Shown here: positions 1 through 6,105 of the stretch, piece by piece
Layout of the letters: each line of letters begins with the position of its first letter
How positions within the stretch are numbered: position 1 is the stretch's first letter
NCBI GenBank assembly: GCA_024636425.1
Contig: JAGXHB010000063.1
Span: 1 to 6,115 of the forward strand
Length of the DNA stretch: 6,115 nucleotides
Source of the DNA: Roseobacter sp.
GTDB lineage: Bacteria; Pseudomonadota; Alphaproteobacteria; Rhodobacterales; Rhodobacteraceae
Direction of reading: 5' to 3'
Translations under genes and position numbers: made by a program
The notes under the pieces: generated by a model
The model's database searches: none
Seen by the model: the letters and a program-made list of their open reading frames with translations, nothing else
Told to the model about the DNA's origin: nothing

Positions 1-1
1 C

Positions 2-943
2 ACCCGTGACGGGGCGGGAAACCCTGTCGCGCAGGCCCGGCTGTTTGCTCAGGCACGGACAGAAATCGCCCGCCTGATCCCCGAAGGGCGCAAGCAAGAA
101 TGGCAGGCGTGGGTCACCTATCACAACTATTACAAGGCACCCGATCTGATCGGGCCAGCGGTCGCTGCGGGCTTGGGTATCCCCTATCTGCTGGTCGAAG
201 CCAGTCGTGCCCGCAAACGGCTGACCGGCCCATGGTCCGCTTTCGCCAAGGCGGCAGAGGCCGCAAGCGATGCGGCCGACGTGATCTTTTACCTGACCCA
301 CCGGGATGCCGAGACGCTGGAACGCGACAGGCCGCACAGGCAAAGGCTGATCCATCTGCGGCCCTTTCTGGCGCGTGAGGACGTGCCCGCGATGTCATCC
401 CTGAAGGGCCCCATGCTGGCCGTGGGGATGCTGCGCGAGGGGGACAAACTGGCATCCTACCGCATGATCGCCCAAACTCTGGCCAGCCTGACCCACATCG
501 ACTGGCAGCTTGATATTGCCGGCGAGGGCCCTGCACGTGAGGCTGTTGCGTCATTGATGGCCCCCTTCGGGGATCGGGTGCGGTTCTTGGGGCAGTTGAA
601 CGAAGCAGAGTTATCCGATGTCTATGCCCGCGCGTCGCTGCTGTTCTGGCCCGGCGTGAACGAGGCATTTGGCCTTGCCTATCTGGAGGCGCAGGCGGCC
701 GGTCTGCCTGTCGTCGCTCAGGACCGACCCGGCGTCCGCGATGTATTGGCACCGGCAGATTATCCCACGCCCGACGCAGGCTCTGCCGCGCTTGCCGCTG
801 CACTGCAGGATCTGCTGTCAGACGCGACGCTTCGGGCCGAGCGTGGCAGACGCGCACGCGCACATGTCACCGCACATCATCTGCTGCCTGCGGCTGCGAA
901 CACGCTGCTGGACGGACTGGCCGCCTGCGGGGTACGCCCATGA
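2..943 (+). CDS. Glycosyltransferase, GT4-type (GT-B fold), 5' end missing
   Basis: The reading frame is open from base 2 with no stop until TGA at 941-943, so 313 codons are visible and the N-terminus lies outside the window; GT4 enzymes usually have about 350-400 residues, so some tens of residues are probably missing. The C-terminal half carries the GT4 signature: an acidic pair eight residues apart in NEAFGLAYLEAQAAGLPVVA (E at 662-664 and 686-688), preceded by a GEGP sugar-nucleotide-binding turn near 520-532 and an FLGQL strand near 583-597. In GT-B enzymes this region binds the nucleotide-sugar donor. An upstream stretch (TYHNYYKAPDLIGP, about 116-157) is probably part of the acceptor domain. 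No signal peptide or membrane segment is visible, so the enzyme is probably cytosolic or peripheral to the inner membrane. Its stop overlaps the next gene's start (ATGA), which indicates translational coupling. Donor and acceptor cannot be read from sequence. The family call is firm, the substrate unknown. Confidence 0.88.
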   Translation, partial: TRDGAGNPVAQARLFAQARTEIARLIPEGRKQEWQAWVTYHNYYKAPDLIGPAVAAGLGIPYLLVEASRARKRLTGPWSAFAKAAEAASDAADVIFYLTHRDAETLERDRPHRQRLIHLRPFLAREDVPAMSSLKGPMLAVGMLREGDKLASYRMIAQTLASLTHIDWQLDIAGEGPAREAVASLMAPFGDRVRFLGQLNEAELSDVYARASLLFWPGVNEAFGLAYLEAQAAGLPVVAQDRPGVRDVLAPADYPTPDAGSAALAAALQDLLSDATLRAERGRRARAHVTAHHLLPAAANTLLDGLAACGVRP

Positions 944-1518
944 TCCGGCTGGCCCTGCTGCGCCACGGGCATACTGACTGGAACCGGGCGGGCCGGATCC
1001 AAGGCCGCACCGACCGGCCCCTCGACAATGACGCCCGCCTGCATCTTGCCGCGCAACGCTTGCCGGAGCCTTGGGATCAGGCCGATCTGGTCGCAAGCCC
1101 TTTGCTGCGCGCCGTGGACACTGCGCGCGCCGTGGCAGGGCGCGACCCAAAGGTTGAGCCCGCATTGATCGAGATGGATTGGGGCATTTGGGAAGGCAGG
1201 CGCGGGCTGGACCTCAAGGCCGATCCCGCCAGCGGATTTTGCGACGTTGATAACTGGGGATGGCATTTCTCGCCGCCCGAGGGCGAAAGCCCCGCAGATC
1301 TGCGCGAACGGCTGCTGCCGTGGGCCAGCGCCCTGCCCCGCGATACCGTTGCGATCTGCCACATCGGCGTGATGCGGGTGCTGCTGGCGCAGGCGACGGG
1401 ATGGAACTTTGACGGGCCGCCGCCCTTTCAGATCAAGCGGAACCGGCTCTATCTGATCGAGATCGGGCAGACCCAATGGCGGGCGCTGCCCGACCCTCTG
1501 AGACTGGAGCACCGCTGA
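940..1518 (+). CDS. Histidine-phosphatase family protein (phosphoglycerate mutase-like)
   Basis: A complete 192-residue protein of the histidine phosphatase superfamily. The N-terminal RHG motif is at residues 8-10 (LLRHGHTDWN), giving His9 as the expected phospho-acceptor. Other expected catalytic residues are visible: Arg57 in SPLLRAVDTA, Glu79 in the IEMDWGIWEGR segment, and the second His142 in ICHIGVMRV. The PEGES segment at 114-118 is also typical. The family includes mutases and many small-molecule phosphatases (CobC-like, glucosyl-3-phosphoglycerate phosphatase-like). The short length and the cluster context point to a phosphatase rather than glycolytic mutase activity. The start ATG overlaps the preceding stop by four bases (ATGA) and the stop shares one base with the next ATG (TGATG), so it sits inside a co-translated operon. 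I infer that it removes phosphate from a sugar or glycoside intermediate made by the neighbouring transferases; the true substrate is unknown. Confidence 0.9.
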   Translation: MIRLALLRHGHTDWNRAGRIQGRTDRPLDNDARLHLAAQRLPEPWDQADLVASPLLRAVDTARAVAGRDPKVEPALIEMDWGIWEGRRGLDLKADPASGFCDVDNWGWHFSPPEGESPADLRERLLPWASALPRDTVAICHIGVMRVLLAQATGWNFDGPPPFQIKRNRLYLIEIGQTQWRALPDPLRLEHR

Positions 1519-2657
1519 TGAAGGTTACCATCATCGTCACACACCTGCTGGGCACCGGCCATCTGGCGCGCGCCTTGACGCTGGCGCGCGCCTTCGGGCA
1601 GGCGGGCCACAGCGCCACGGTTGTCTCTGGCGGGATGCCCGCGCCTCAGCTTGACCACAATGGGGTCAGGTTTGTGCAACTGCCGCCGCTGCGGTCAGAC
1701 GGGGTCGATTTCGCGCGCCTGCTTGACCGCGAGGGTGCAGTGGCGACGGAGCAGCTTTTGCAGGACCGGCGCGACATGCTTCGGGAGCACATTGCAACAG
1801 ATGCACCGGATCTTCTGGTGACGGAGCTGTTTCCCTTTGGCCGCCGCACCCTGAAGGTAGAGTTCATCGCCGCCCTCGAAGCCGCCCATGCCCTGCCGGT
1901 AAGGCCGCTGATCTGCGCCTCGATCCGCGATATACTTGCGCCGCCCTCGAAACCTGCGAAAGCCGCGCTTGCCGATGATCTTGTCGCACAGTTCTACGAC
2001 GCTGTGCTGGTCCATTCCGACCCGCAGGTCACTCCGCTCGACATAAGCTGGCCGGTCTCGGACGCTTTGACGTCCCGGCTGCACTATACCGGTTTCGTGG
2101 CACCATCACCCGCCGGCCCGCATCCGGATAGGCTGGCACAGGGTGAGATTGTCGTGAGCGCGGGGGGAGGCGATGTCGGCACCCATCTGTTCAACACCTG
2201 CCTTGATGCTGCAGCCCGCGACACAACTTACCGCTGGCGGCTGTTGCTGGGCGGTCAGGATGCCGCGCCGCGCAGTGCCAGGCTGATGCGGGACGCGCCC
2301 GATCATGTGCTGATAGAGCCTGCGCGCCCCGAGTTCCGGCAGATGCTCTACCATGCGGCTGCGTCGGTTTCCTTGTGCGGCTACAACACGGCGCTTGATG
2401 TGTTGCAAAGCGGTGCGCGCGCCGTATTTGTGCCCTTCGATGCCGGACACGAAGTTGAACAAGGCTTGCGCGCTGACGCCTTGGCGCAGCTGGACGGGAT
2501 CACGGTTCTGCGCAACGCCGACCTGACTGCAGAAAGCTTGCTGGATGCGTTGCGCCACGTTCTGGACGCCCCGGCAAGACCCGCGCGCCACGACGGCTTT
2601 GACGGAGCGGGCCGAAGCGTGGAGATCACCACGCGCCTGCGGCAGGCGATGACATGA
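1518..2657 (+). CDS. MurG-like glycosyltransferase (COG4671-type predicted glycosyl transferase)
   Basis: A 379-residue protein. I chose the ATG at 1518 over an in-frame ATG at 1476 because it overlaps the previous stop as TGATG, has a GGAG sequence eight bases upstream (1506-1509), and makes the protein start directly with the first beta strand (MKVTIIVTHLLGTGHLARAL). The N-terminal GTGH loop (residues 12-15) resembles the glycine-rich loop of MurG/GT28 enzymes. The C-terminal domain has a VVSAGGGD strand-loop (212-219) and a donor-site block with CGYNTALD (287-294), AVFVPF, and EVEQ (312-315), equivalent to the MurG region that holds the UDP-sugar. There is no membrane helix; MurG relatives act on the cytoplasmic face of the inner membrane. 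It is not MurG itself, as the characteristic MurG sequence is absent and there is no division/cell-wall cluster around it. It presumably adds a second sugar in the pathway begun by the upstream GT4 enzyme. The acceptor is unknown. Confidence 0.85.
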   Translation: MKVTIIVTHLLGTGHLARALTLARAFGQAGHSATVVSGGMPAPQLDHNGVRFVQLPPLRSDGVDFARLLDREGAVATEQLLQDRRDMLREHIATDAPDLLVTELFPFGRRTLKVEFIAALEAAHALPVRPLICASIRDILAPPSKPAKAALADDLVAQFYDAVLVHSDPQVTPLDISWPVSDALTSRLHYTGFVAPSPAGPHPDRLAQGEIVVSAGGGDVGTHLFNTCLDAAARDTTYRWRLLLGGQDAAPRSARLMRDAPDHVLIEPARPEFRQMLYHAAASVSLCGYNTALDVLQSGARAVFVPFDAGHEVEQGLRADALAQLDGITVLRNADLTAESLLDALRHVLDAPARPARHDGFDGAGRSVEITTRLRQAMT

Positions 2658-3403
2658 CTGTGGACTGGCATCCTTTGACGACGGAACTGGCCCTGTGGCG
2701 GGCCGAAGGGCGGCACCTGCCCTTGTGGTGGCGTGACGATGATGCGGTGACGCCCACCCCCGCGCTGGACCGGCTGACGCGGCTGGCCGAGGATCTGGCG
2801 CTGCCTGTGCATCTTGCAGTCATCCCCAAGCTGGCTAGCGCGGACCTGCCCCGCTTTACCGCAGAGCATGACGCGGTCATTCCACTGGTGCACGGCTGGC
2901 AGCACATCAGCCACGCACCCGAGGGGGCCAAGAATGCCGAATTCGGCCACCCCCGGCCGGATGCCCTGCCCGAGGCGGCAGCGGCGCTGGCACGGATGCA
3001 GGCGCTGTTTCAAGATCAGGTGCTGCCGGTTTTCGTGCCACCGTGGAATCGGCTGCATGACAGTCTGCTGCCGGGGTTGGCGCAGGCGGGTTATGTCGGG
3101 GTATCAACGTATCTGCCGCGCAGATCGCGGCTGGCGGCCGGAGGGCTGGTGCAGATCAACACCCATATCGACCCAATCCACTGGCGCGGCGGGCGCGGCC
3201 TTGTCCCGCCACAGGATCTTGTGGCGGGCATCGTGGGCTTGCTGAAAGACCGGCGGTCAGGCAATGCAGATGCGACCGAGCCGCTTGGGTTTCTGACGCA
3301 TCATCTGGTCCATGATGCGGACGTGTGGCAGTTTACCGAGACCTGCCTGAAAACCCTGCTGGACCACGGGGCGACACCGGCAAACCTGCGTGACCTGCCT
3401 TAG
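2654..3403 (+). CDS. Polysaccharide deacetylase family protein (NodB-like)
   Basis: A 249-residue protein that matches the NodB/CE4 deacetylase pattern in a divergent form. Motif 1 appears as WRDDDA (26-31), supplying the catalytic and metal-binding aspartates. Motif 2 is HGWQH (80-84), with the two metal-ligand histidines at the normal four-residue spacing. Motif 3 appears as VPPWNR (128-133) and a late histidine motif as THHLVHD (215-221). CE4 enzymes remove N- or O-acetyl groups from sugars using a divalent metal. Unlike most polysaccharide deacetylases this one has no signal peptide or lipobox, so I infer a cytoplasmic substrate such as a soluble or lipid-linked precursor rather than a finished wall polymer. 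Its ATG overlaps the previous stop (ATGA), so it is coupled to the glycosyltransferase gene. Its TAG stop interlocks with the stop of the opposing gene. The family call is good; activity and substrate are inferred. Confidence 0.82.
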   Translation: MTVDWHPLTTELALWRAEGRHLPLWWRDDDAVTPTPALDRLTRLAEDLALPVHLAVIPKLASADLPRFTAEHDAVIPLVHGWQHISHAPEGAKNAEFGHPRPDALPEAAAALARMQALFQDQVLPVFVPPWNRLHDSLLPGLAQAGYVGVSTYLPRRSRLAAGGLVQINTHIDPIHWRGGRGLVPPQDLVAGIVGLLKDRRSGNADATEPLGFLTHHLVHDADVWQFTETCLKTLLDHGATPANLRDLP

Positions 3404-3897
3404 CGCTTCTTGACGAACTCGGTCAGGATGACGATCCGCTGCCCCTCGACGCGCCCTTCGATATGGGCGGGATTGTCAGCAACCAGCGAGATACGGTGCA
3501 CCGCCGTGCCCCGCTTGGCCGTGAAGCCACCACCTTTTACGGGCAGATCCTTGATCAGAACGACCGTGTCGCCGGCGGCAAGAGGTTGCCCGTTGCTGTC
3601 CTTGTGATTGCTTTCCTGCGGTACATTGTCGGCCCACGCACGGGTTTCATCATCAAGATAAAGCTGCTCTGCCAGATCCGTCGCCCAGTCGGTGTCAAGC
3701 CGCTTGAGCGTCCGTGCCGCGTAGACCTGAACGGCGGGATCCTCCGACCACATCGTCGACGCGAGAGGACGGAAATGGTCGGCGGGCGTCTGCAGATCAC
3801 CGCAGGGGGCGCAAATATCAATACTTGCTTCGGCGGCGCCACCTGTGACGGCGACGGCGATAAGCGGGGCATCTGCTGTGCAAAGGGGGCATGTCAT
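3400..3897 (-). CDS. PhnA/YjdM-like zinc-ribbon protein, long form
   Basis: A 165-residue protein on the minus strand. The N-terminus has a zinc ribbon, CPLC at residues 3-6 and CAPC at 29-32. The C-terminal ~70 residues form the PhnA domain, with the recognisable segments KDSNGQPLAAGDTVVLIKDL, VKGGGFTAKRGT and a terminal ILTEFVKK. E. coli YjdM (formerly PhnA) is about 110 residues; the extra length here is a middle block (about 48-95, SMWSEDPAVQVYAARTLKRL and on) that I recall from alphaproteobacterial members. The family name is historical: it comes from neighbourhood with the phn operon and does not establish a role in phosphonate use, and no phn genes are present here. The molecular function is unknown. 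A weak ribosome site (AGGG, about eight bases upstream of the ATG) is present. The TAA stop (3400-3402) overlaps the TAG of the convergent deacetylase gene. A mirrored stress-type promoter candidate lies upstream. Confidence 0.88.
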   Translation of the reverse strand: MTCPLCTADAPLIAVAVTGGAAEASIDICAPCGDLQTPADHFRPLASTMWSEDPAVQVYAARTLKRLDTDWATDLAEQLYLDDETRAWADNVPQESNHKDSNGQPLAAGDTVVLIKDLPVKGGGFTAKRGTAVHRISLVADNPAHIEGRVEGQRIVILTEFVKKR

Positions 3898-3920
3898 GGC
3901 ATCGCCCTAGCGCTTTTCGG

Positions 3921-3951
3921 TTGCCTTGGGAATAGAAATCCCGCGCGGCAA
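3921..3951. repeat. Nested inverted repeat in divergent intergenic region
   Basis: Two nested perfect arm pairs share one centre: TTGCC (3921-3925) with GGCAA (3947-3951), and GGGA (3928-3931) with TCCC (3939-3942), around the seven-base centre ATAGAAA. The arms are separated by 2 and 4 bases, so it would form an imperfect hairpin with an internal loop, or serve as a dyad operator. It lies 24 bases upstream of the phnA-like start codon, so it would fall in that gene's 5' leader if the mirrored promoter at 3971-3996 is used. No T-tract follows on either strand, which argues against an intrinsic terminator. The symmetry is seen directly; any binding role is inference. Confidence 0.45.
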
Positions 3952-3968
3952 AGGTCTTACGGGCAAGC

Positions 3969-3994
3969 GGAACCCTACCGGCCCCCATGGCGTT
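3969..3994 (+). promoter_or_regulatory. Candidate EcfG (general stress response) promoter for the DUF3072 gene
   Basis: GGAAC at 3969-3973 and CGTT at 3991-3994 are separated by exactly 17 bases. This is a full match to the published alphaproteobacterial EcfG consensus GGAAC-N16/17-CGTT. The predicted transcript would start near 4000-4003, about 20 bases before the ATG at 4021, leaving room for the AAGGAG ribosome site and excluding the in-frame upstream ATG at 4000. Under equal base use, a match anywhere in this 123-base gap on either strand has a chance of roughly 0.002. Caveat: not all Rhodobacterales encode EcfG/PhyR, and the window does not show whether this organism does. Confidence 0.55.
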
Positions 3995-3996
3995 CC
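3971..3996 (-). promoter_or_regulatory. Candidate mirrored EcfG-like promoter for the phnA-like gene
   Basis: Read on the minus strand, GGAAC (3996 to 3992) is followed after 17 bases by GGTT (3974 to 3971), one base off the CGTT consensus. Its -35 box overlaps the -10 box of the plus-strand candidate and vice versa, so the two would form one overlapping divergent promoter. The predicted start would be near 3964, giving a leader of about 65 bases before the ATG at 3897. No convincing sigma-70 promoter (TTGACA/TATAAT at 16-18 spacing) was seen in the gap for this gene. The near match is weaker evidence than the plus-strand one and may partly reflect symmetry by chance. Confidence 0.3.
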
Positions 3997-4008
3997 ACCA
4001 TGGAACAC

Positions 4009-4014
4009 AAGGAG
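4009..4014 (+). promoter_or_regulatory. Ribosome binding site deciding the DUF3072 start
   Basis: AAGGAG ends six bases before the ATG at 4021, which is a near-ideal Shine-Dalgarno sequence and spacing. It settles the start codon: an in-frame ATG at 4000 lies upstream of this site and has no comparable sequence before it. Confidence 0.85.
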
Positions 4015-4020
4015 AACAAC

Positions 4021-4227
4021 ATGAATGAGAACCCCAAAAGCAACCCCACTGGAAATGCCGTCAAGGAGCCCGACGATTGGGTGACCGGGGACGAGGCAAT
4101 GACGGGGGCGCAGGCAAGCTACCTCAAGACGCTATGTGAAGAAGCGGGCGAAGAGTTTGACCCCGATCTGACCAAGGCGGAGGCGTCGGAGAAAATCGAC
4201 GCTTTGCAGGTGAAATCGGACCGGTAG
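4021..4227 (+). CDS. Small DUF3072 family protein
   Basis: A 68-residue acidic, soluble protein. The conserved core runs from DDWVTGDEAMTGAQ (about 18-31) through ASYLKTLCEEAGEEF to LTKAEASEKIDALQ (50-63), which I recognise as the DUF3072 family found in alphaproteobacteria and actinobacteria. The core looks like two or three short helices, the last resembling the LTKAEAS-ID-L helix seen in several small helical domains. It has no signal peptide, membrane segment or catalytic motif, and a single cysteine (Cys39). The function is unknown. The start at 4021 is chosen for the strong AAGGAG site just upstream and because the predicted stress-promoter transcript starts near the upstream ATG at 4000. 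It is monocistronic, divergent from the phnA-like gene and convergent with lepA. If the promoter call is right, it is a general-stress regulon member. Confidence 0.85.
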   Translation: MNENPKSNPTGNAVKEPDDWVTGDEAMTGAQASYLKTLCEEAGEEFDPDLTKAEASEKIDALQVKSDR

Positions 4228-4268
4228 CAACATCCCACGGGTTGCACTGAGCGCCGACAGATTTCCGG

Positions 4269-4298
4269 TGTGCGGGTGGGTTTTCCCTGCCCGCCACA
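4269..4298. terminator. Hairpin between convergent genes, possible bidirectional terminator
   Basis: The sequence GCGGG-T-GGG-TTTT-CCC-TG-CCCGC (4272-4294) forms a GC-rich stem with a TTTT loop and a small internal mismatch; GTGT/ACAC-like outer bases can extend it through a one-base bulge to 4269-4298. It lies in the 78-base gap between the DUF3072 stop (4227) and the lepA stop (4306), where both transcripts should end. Neither side has a clear T-tract, so intrinsic termination is uncertain; it may only protect 3' ends. Confidence 0.45.
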
Positions 4299-4305
4299 GA
4301 TACGC

Positions 4306-6105
4306 TTATCCGTCCATCTTCAGCGCAGAGATGAAGGCTTCCTGCGGAATATCCACCTTGCCGAACTGGCGCATCTTTTTCTTGCCCGCTTTCTGCTTGT
4401 CCAGCAGCTTGCGTTTGCGCGACGCGTCGCCGCCATAACACTTGGCGGTAACGTCCTTGCGCATCGCGGAGAGCGTCTCGCGGGCGATCACCTTGCCGCC
4501 GATCGCCGCTTGGATCGGGATCTTGAACATGTGGCGCGGGATCAGATCCTTGAGCTTTTCGACCATCGCACGGCCCCGCGTTTCCGCGCGGTCACGGTGC
4601 ACCATCGTTGACAGCGCATCGACGGGTTCGTCATTCACCAGGATCGACATCTTCACCAACGCGTCCTGACGGTAGCCGATCATCTGGTAGTCGAAGGACG
4701 CATAGCCTTTGGTCACCGATTTCAGACGGTCGTAGAAATCGAACACGACCTCGTTCAGCGGCAGATCATAGACCACCATCGCACGGCTGCCCGCATAGGT
4801 CAGATCAAGCTGCATGCCGCGCCGGTCCTGACACAGCTTGAGCACGTCGCCCAGATAATCGTCGGGCACCAGAATGGTCGCCTTGATGCGCGGCTCTTCG
4901 ATGTGGTCAACATAGGTCATGTCGGGCATGTCGGCGGGGTTGTGCAATTGCTGCACGGAGCCATCCTTCATGTGGATGTCATAAATCACGCTTGGCGCGG
5001 TGGTGATCAGGTCGATGTCATATTCGCGTTCGATCCGGTCGCGGATCACCTCGAGGTGCAAAAGCCCCAGAAAGCCACAGCGGAACCCAAAACCGAGTGC
5101 TGCGGATGTCTCCATCTCGAAGCTGAAAGAGGCATCGTTCAGCGCCAGTTTCTCGATGCTGTCGCGCAGGTCTTCGAATTCGGCCGCATCGACGGGGAAC
5201 AGCCCGCAGAACACCACCGGCTGCGACGGCTTGAAGCCGGGCAACGCTTTGTCGGTGCCTTTTTTCTCATGCGTAATGGTATCGCCCACGCGGGTATCGC
5301 GGACCTGCTTGATCGACGCGGTCAGAAACCCGATCTCGCCCGGATTGAGACTGTCGATTTCCGTCATCGCAGGGCGGAAGACACCGATGCGGTCGACATG
5401 GTGAACCGAGCCATTTTGCATCATGCGGATGCGGTCGCCCTTTTTGAGCTGACCGTCCATGATGCGCACCAGAACGATCACCCCGAGATAGCTGTCATAC
5501 CAGCTGTCCACCAGCATCGCCTTGAGCGGCGCATCCAGCGTACCTTTGGGCGCGGGCAAACGGTGCACGATCGCTTCGAGCGTTTCCACGATGCCCTCGC
5601 CCGTCTTGGCAGACACGCGGATCGCGTTGGACGCATCAATGCCGATCACATCTTCGATCTGTTCGGCAACGCGGTCACAATCGGTGGCGGGCAGGTCGAT
5701 CTTGTTCAGGACCGGCACGATCTCGTGGTCTGCGTCCAGCGCGTGATAGACATTCGCAAGCGTCTGCGCTTCGACGCCCTGGGTACTGTCCACGACCAGC
5801 AGCGACCCTTCGACGGCGCGCATGGACCGGCTGACCTCATAGGCGAAATCGACGTGGCCGGGGGTATCGATCAGATTGAGGATGTATTCCTCGCCATTCT
5901 TGGCGGTGTAGTTGATCCGCACCGTCTGGGCCTTGATCGTGATGCCCCGTTCCCGTTCGATGTCCATGCTGTCGAGCATCTGCTCTTTCATGTCGCGCAG
6001 GGAGACGGTGTTCGTCTCCTGAATGAGCCGGTCAGCGAGCGTGGATTTCCCGTGGTCAATGTGGGCGACAATGGAAAAATTGCGGATATGTGAAAGTGGT
6101 GTCAT
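4306..6105 (-). CDS. lepA: Elongation factor 4 (LepA), ribosome-associated GTPase
   Basis: A complete 599-residue protein, the same length as E. coli LepA. The GTPase domain has all its motifs: AHIDHGKST (14-22), RGITIK (53-58), DTPGHVD (80-86), NKID (134-137) and SAK (165-167). EF-G-like domains follow, including the FRCGFLGLLHLEV segment. The LepA-specific C-terminal domain ends the protein, with CYGGDASRKRKLLDKQKAGK and a basic tail of the KKKMRQFG type. LepA is a translational GTPase that acts on the 70S ribosome, described as back-translocating or remodelling stalled complexes and as affecting initiation and assembly; it occurs in cytosol and at the membrane. The ATG at 6103-6105 gives the standard N-terminus just before the first strand. 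Only ten bases of upstream sequence are present and they show no good ribosome site, so the promoter is outside the window. No anomalies are seen in the protein. Confidence 0.98.
   Translation of the reverse strand: MTPLSHIRNFSIVAHIDHGKSTLADRLIQETNTVSLRDMKEQMLDSMDIERERGITIKAQTVRINYTAKNGEEYILNLIDTPGHVDFAYEVSRSMRAVEGSLLVVDSTQGVEAQTLANVYHALDADHEIVPVLNKIDLPATDCDRVAEQIEDVIGIDASNAIRVSAKTGEGIVETLEAIVHRLPAPKGTLDAPLKAMLVDSWYDSYLGVIVLVRIMDGQLKKGDRIRMMQNGSVHHVDRIGVFRPAMTEIDSLNPGEIGFLTASIKQVRDTRVGDTITHEKKGTDKALPGFKPSQPVVFCGLFPVDAAEFEDLRDSIEKLALNDASFSFEMETSAALGFGFRCGFLGLLHLEVIRDRIEREYDIDLITTAPSVIYDIHMKDGSVQQLHNPADMPDMTYVDHIEEPRIKATILVPDDYLGDVLKLCQDRRGMQLDLTYAGSRAMVVYDLPLNEVVFDFYDRLKSVTKGYASFDYQMIGYRQDALVKMSILVNDEPVDALSTMVHRDRAETRGRAMVEKLKDLIPRHMFKIPIQAAIGGKVIARETLSAMRKDVTAKCYGGDASRKRKLLDKQKAGKKKMRQFGKVDIPQEAFISALKMDG

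Noticed and set aside
114..863. A 249-codon open frame on the minus strand inside the first glycosyltransferase.
   Set aside because: The translation is rich in Arg, Pro and Ala with no domain, while the plus strand encodes a clear GT4 donor site.
877..1512. A 211-codon minus-strand frame opposite the histidine phosphatase.
   Set aside because: The plus strand has all catalytic motifs of the phosphatase; the opposite frame has no family resemblance.
1476..1517. Upstream in-frame ATG at 1476 as the start of the MurG-like transferase.
   Set aside because: It would add 14 residues overlapping the phosphatase gene and place a non-family tail before the first beta strand. The TGATG start at 1518 has a better ribosome site.
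2381..3058. A 225-codon minus-strand frame spanning the transferase/deacetylase junction.
   Set aside because: It crosses two well-supported plus-strand genes and shows only low-complexity Arg/Ser/Pro-rich sequence.
3921..3949. TTGCCT with a possible downstream -10 as a sigma-70 promoter on the plus strand.
   Set aside because: At 16-18 bases spacing the sequence is CGCGGC-like, with no resemblance to TATAAT.
3992..4006. GTTCCA-CCA-TGGAAC hairpin just upstream of the DUF3072 ribosome site.
   Set aside because: The left arm overlaps the predicted -10 box and the transcript probably starts around 4000-4003, so the full hairpin would not be present in the RNA. The stem is also short.
3463..4020. 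A long N-terminal extension of the DUF3072 frame (open from 3463).
   Set aside because: The extension is antisense to the phnA-like gene. The small protein has its own strong AAGGAG site before 4021 and matches the family's usual small size.
4903..6093. A 396-codon open frame on the plus strand, antisense to lepA.
   Set aside because: lepA on the other strand is full-length with every GTPase motif. The antisense product has no recognisable domain and is a high-GC shadow frame.
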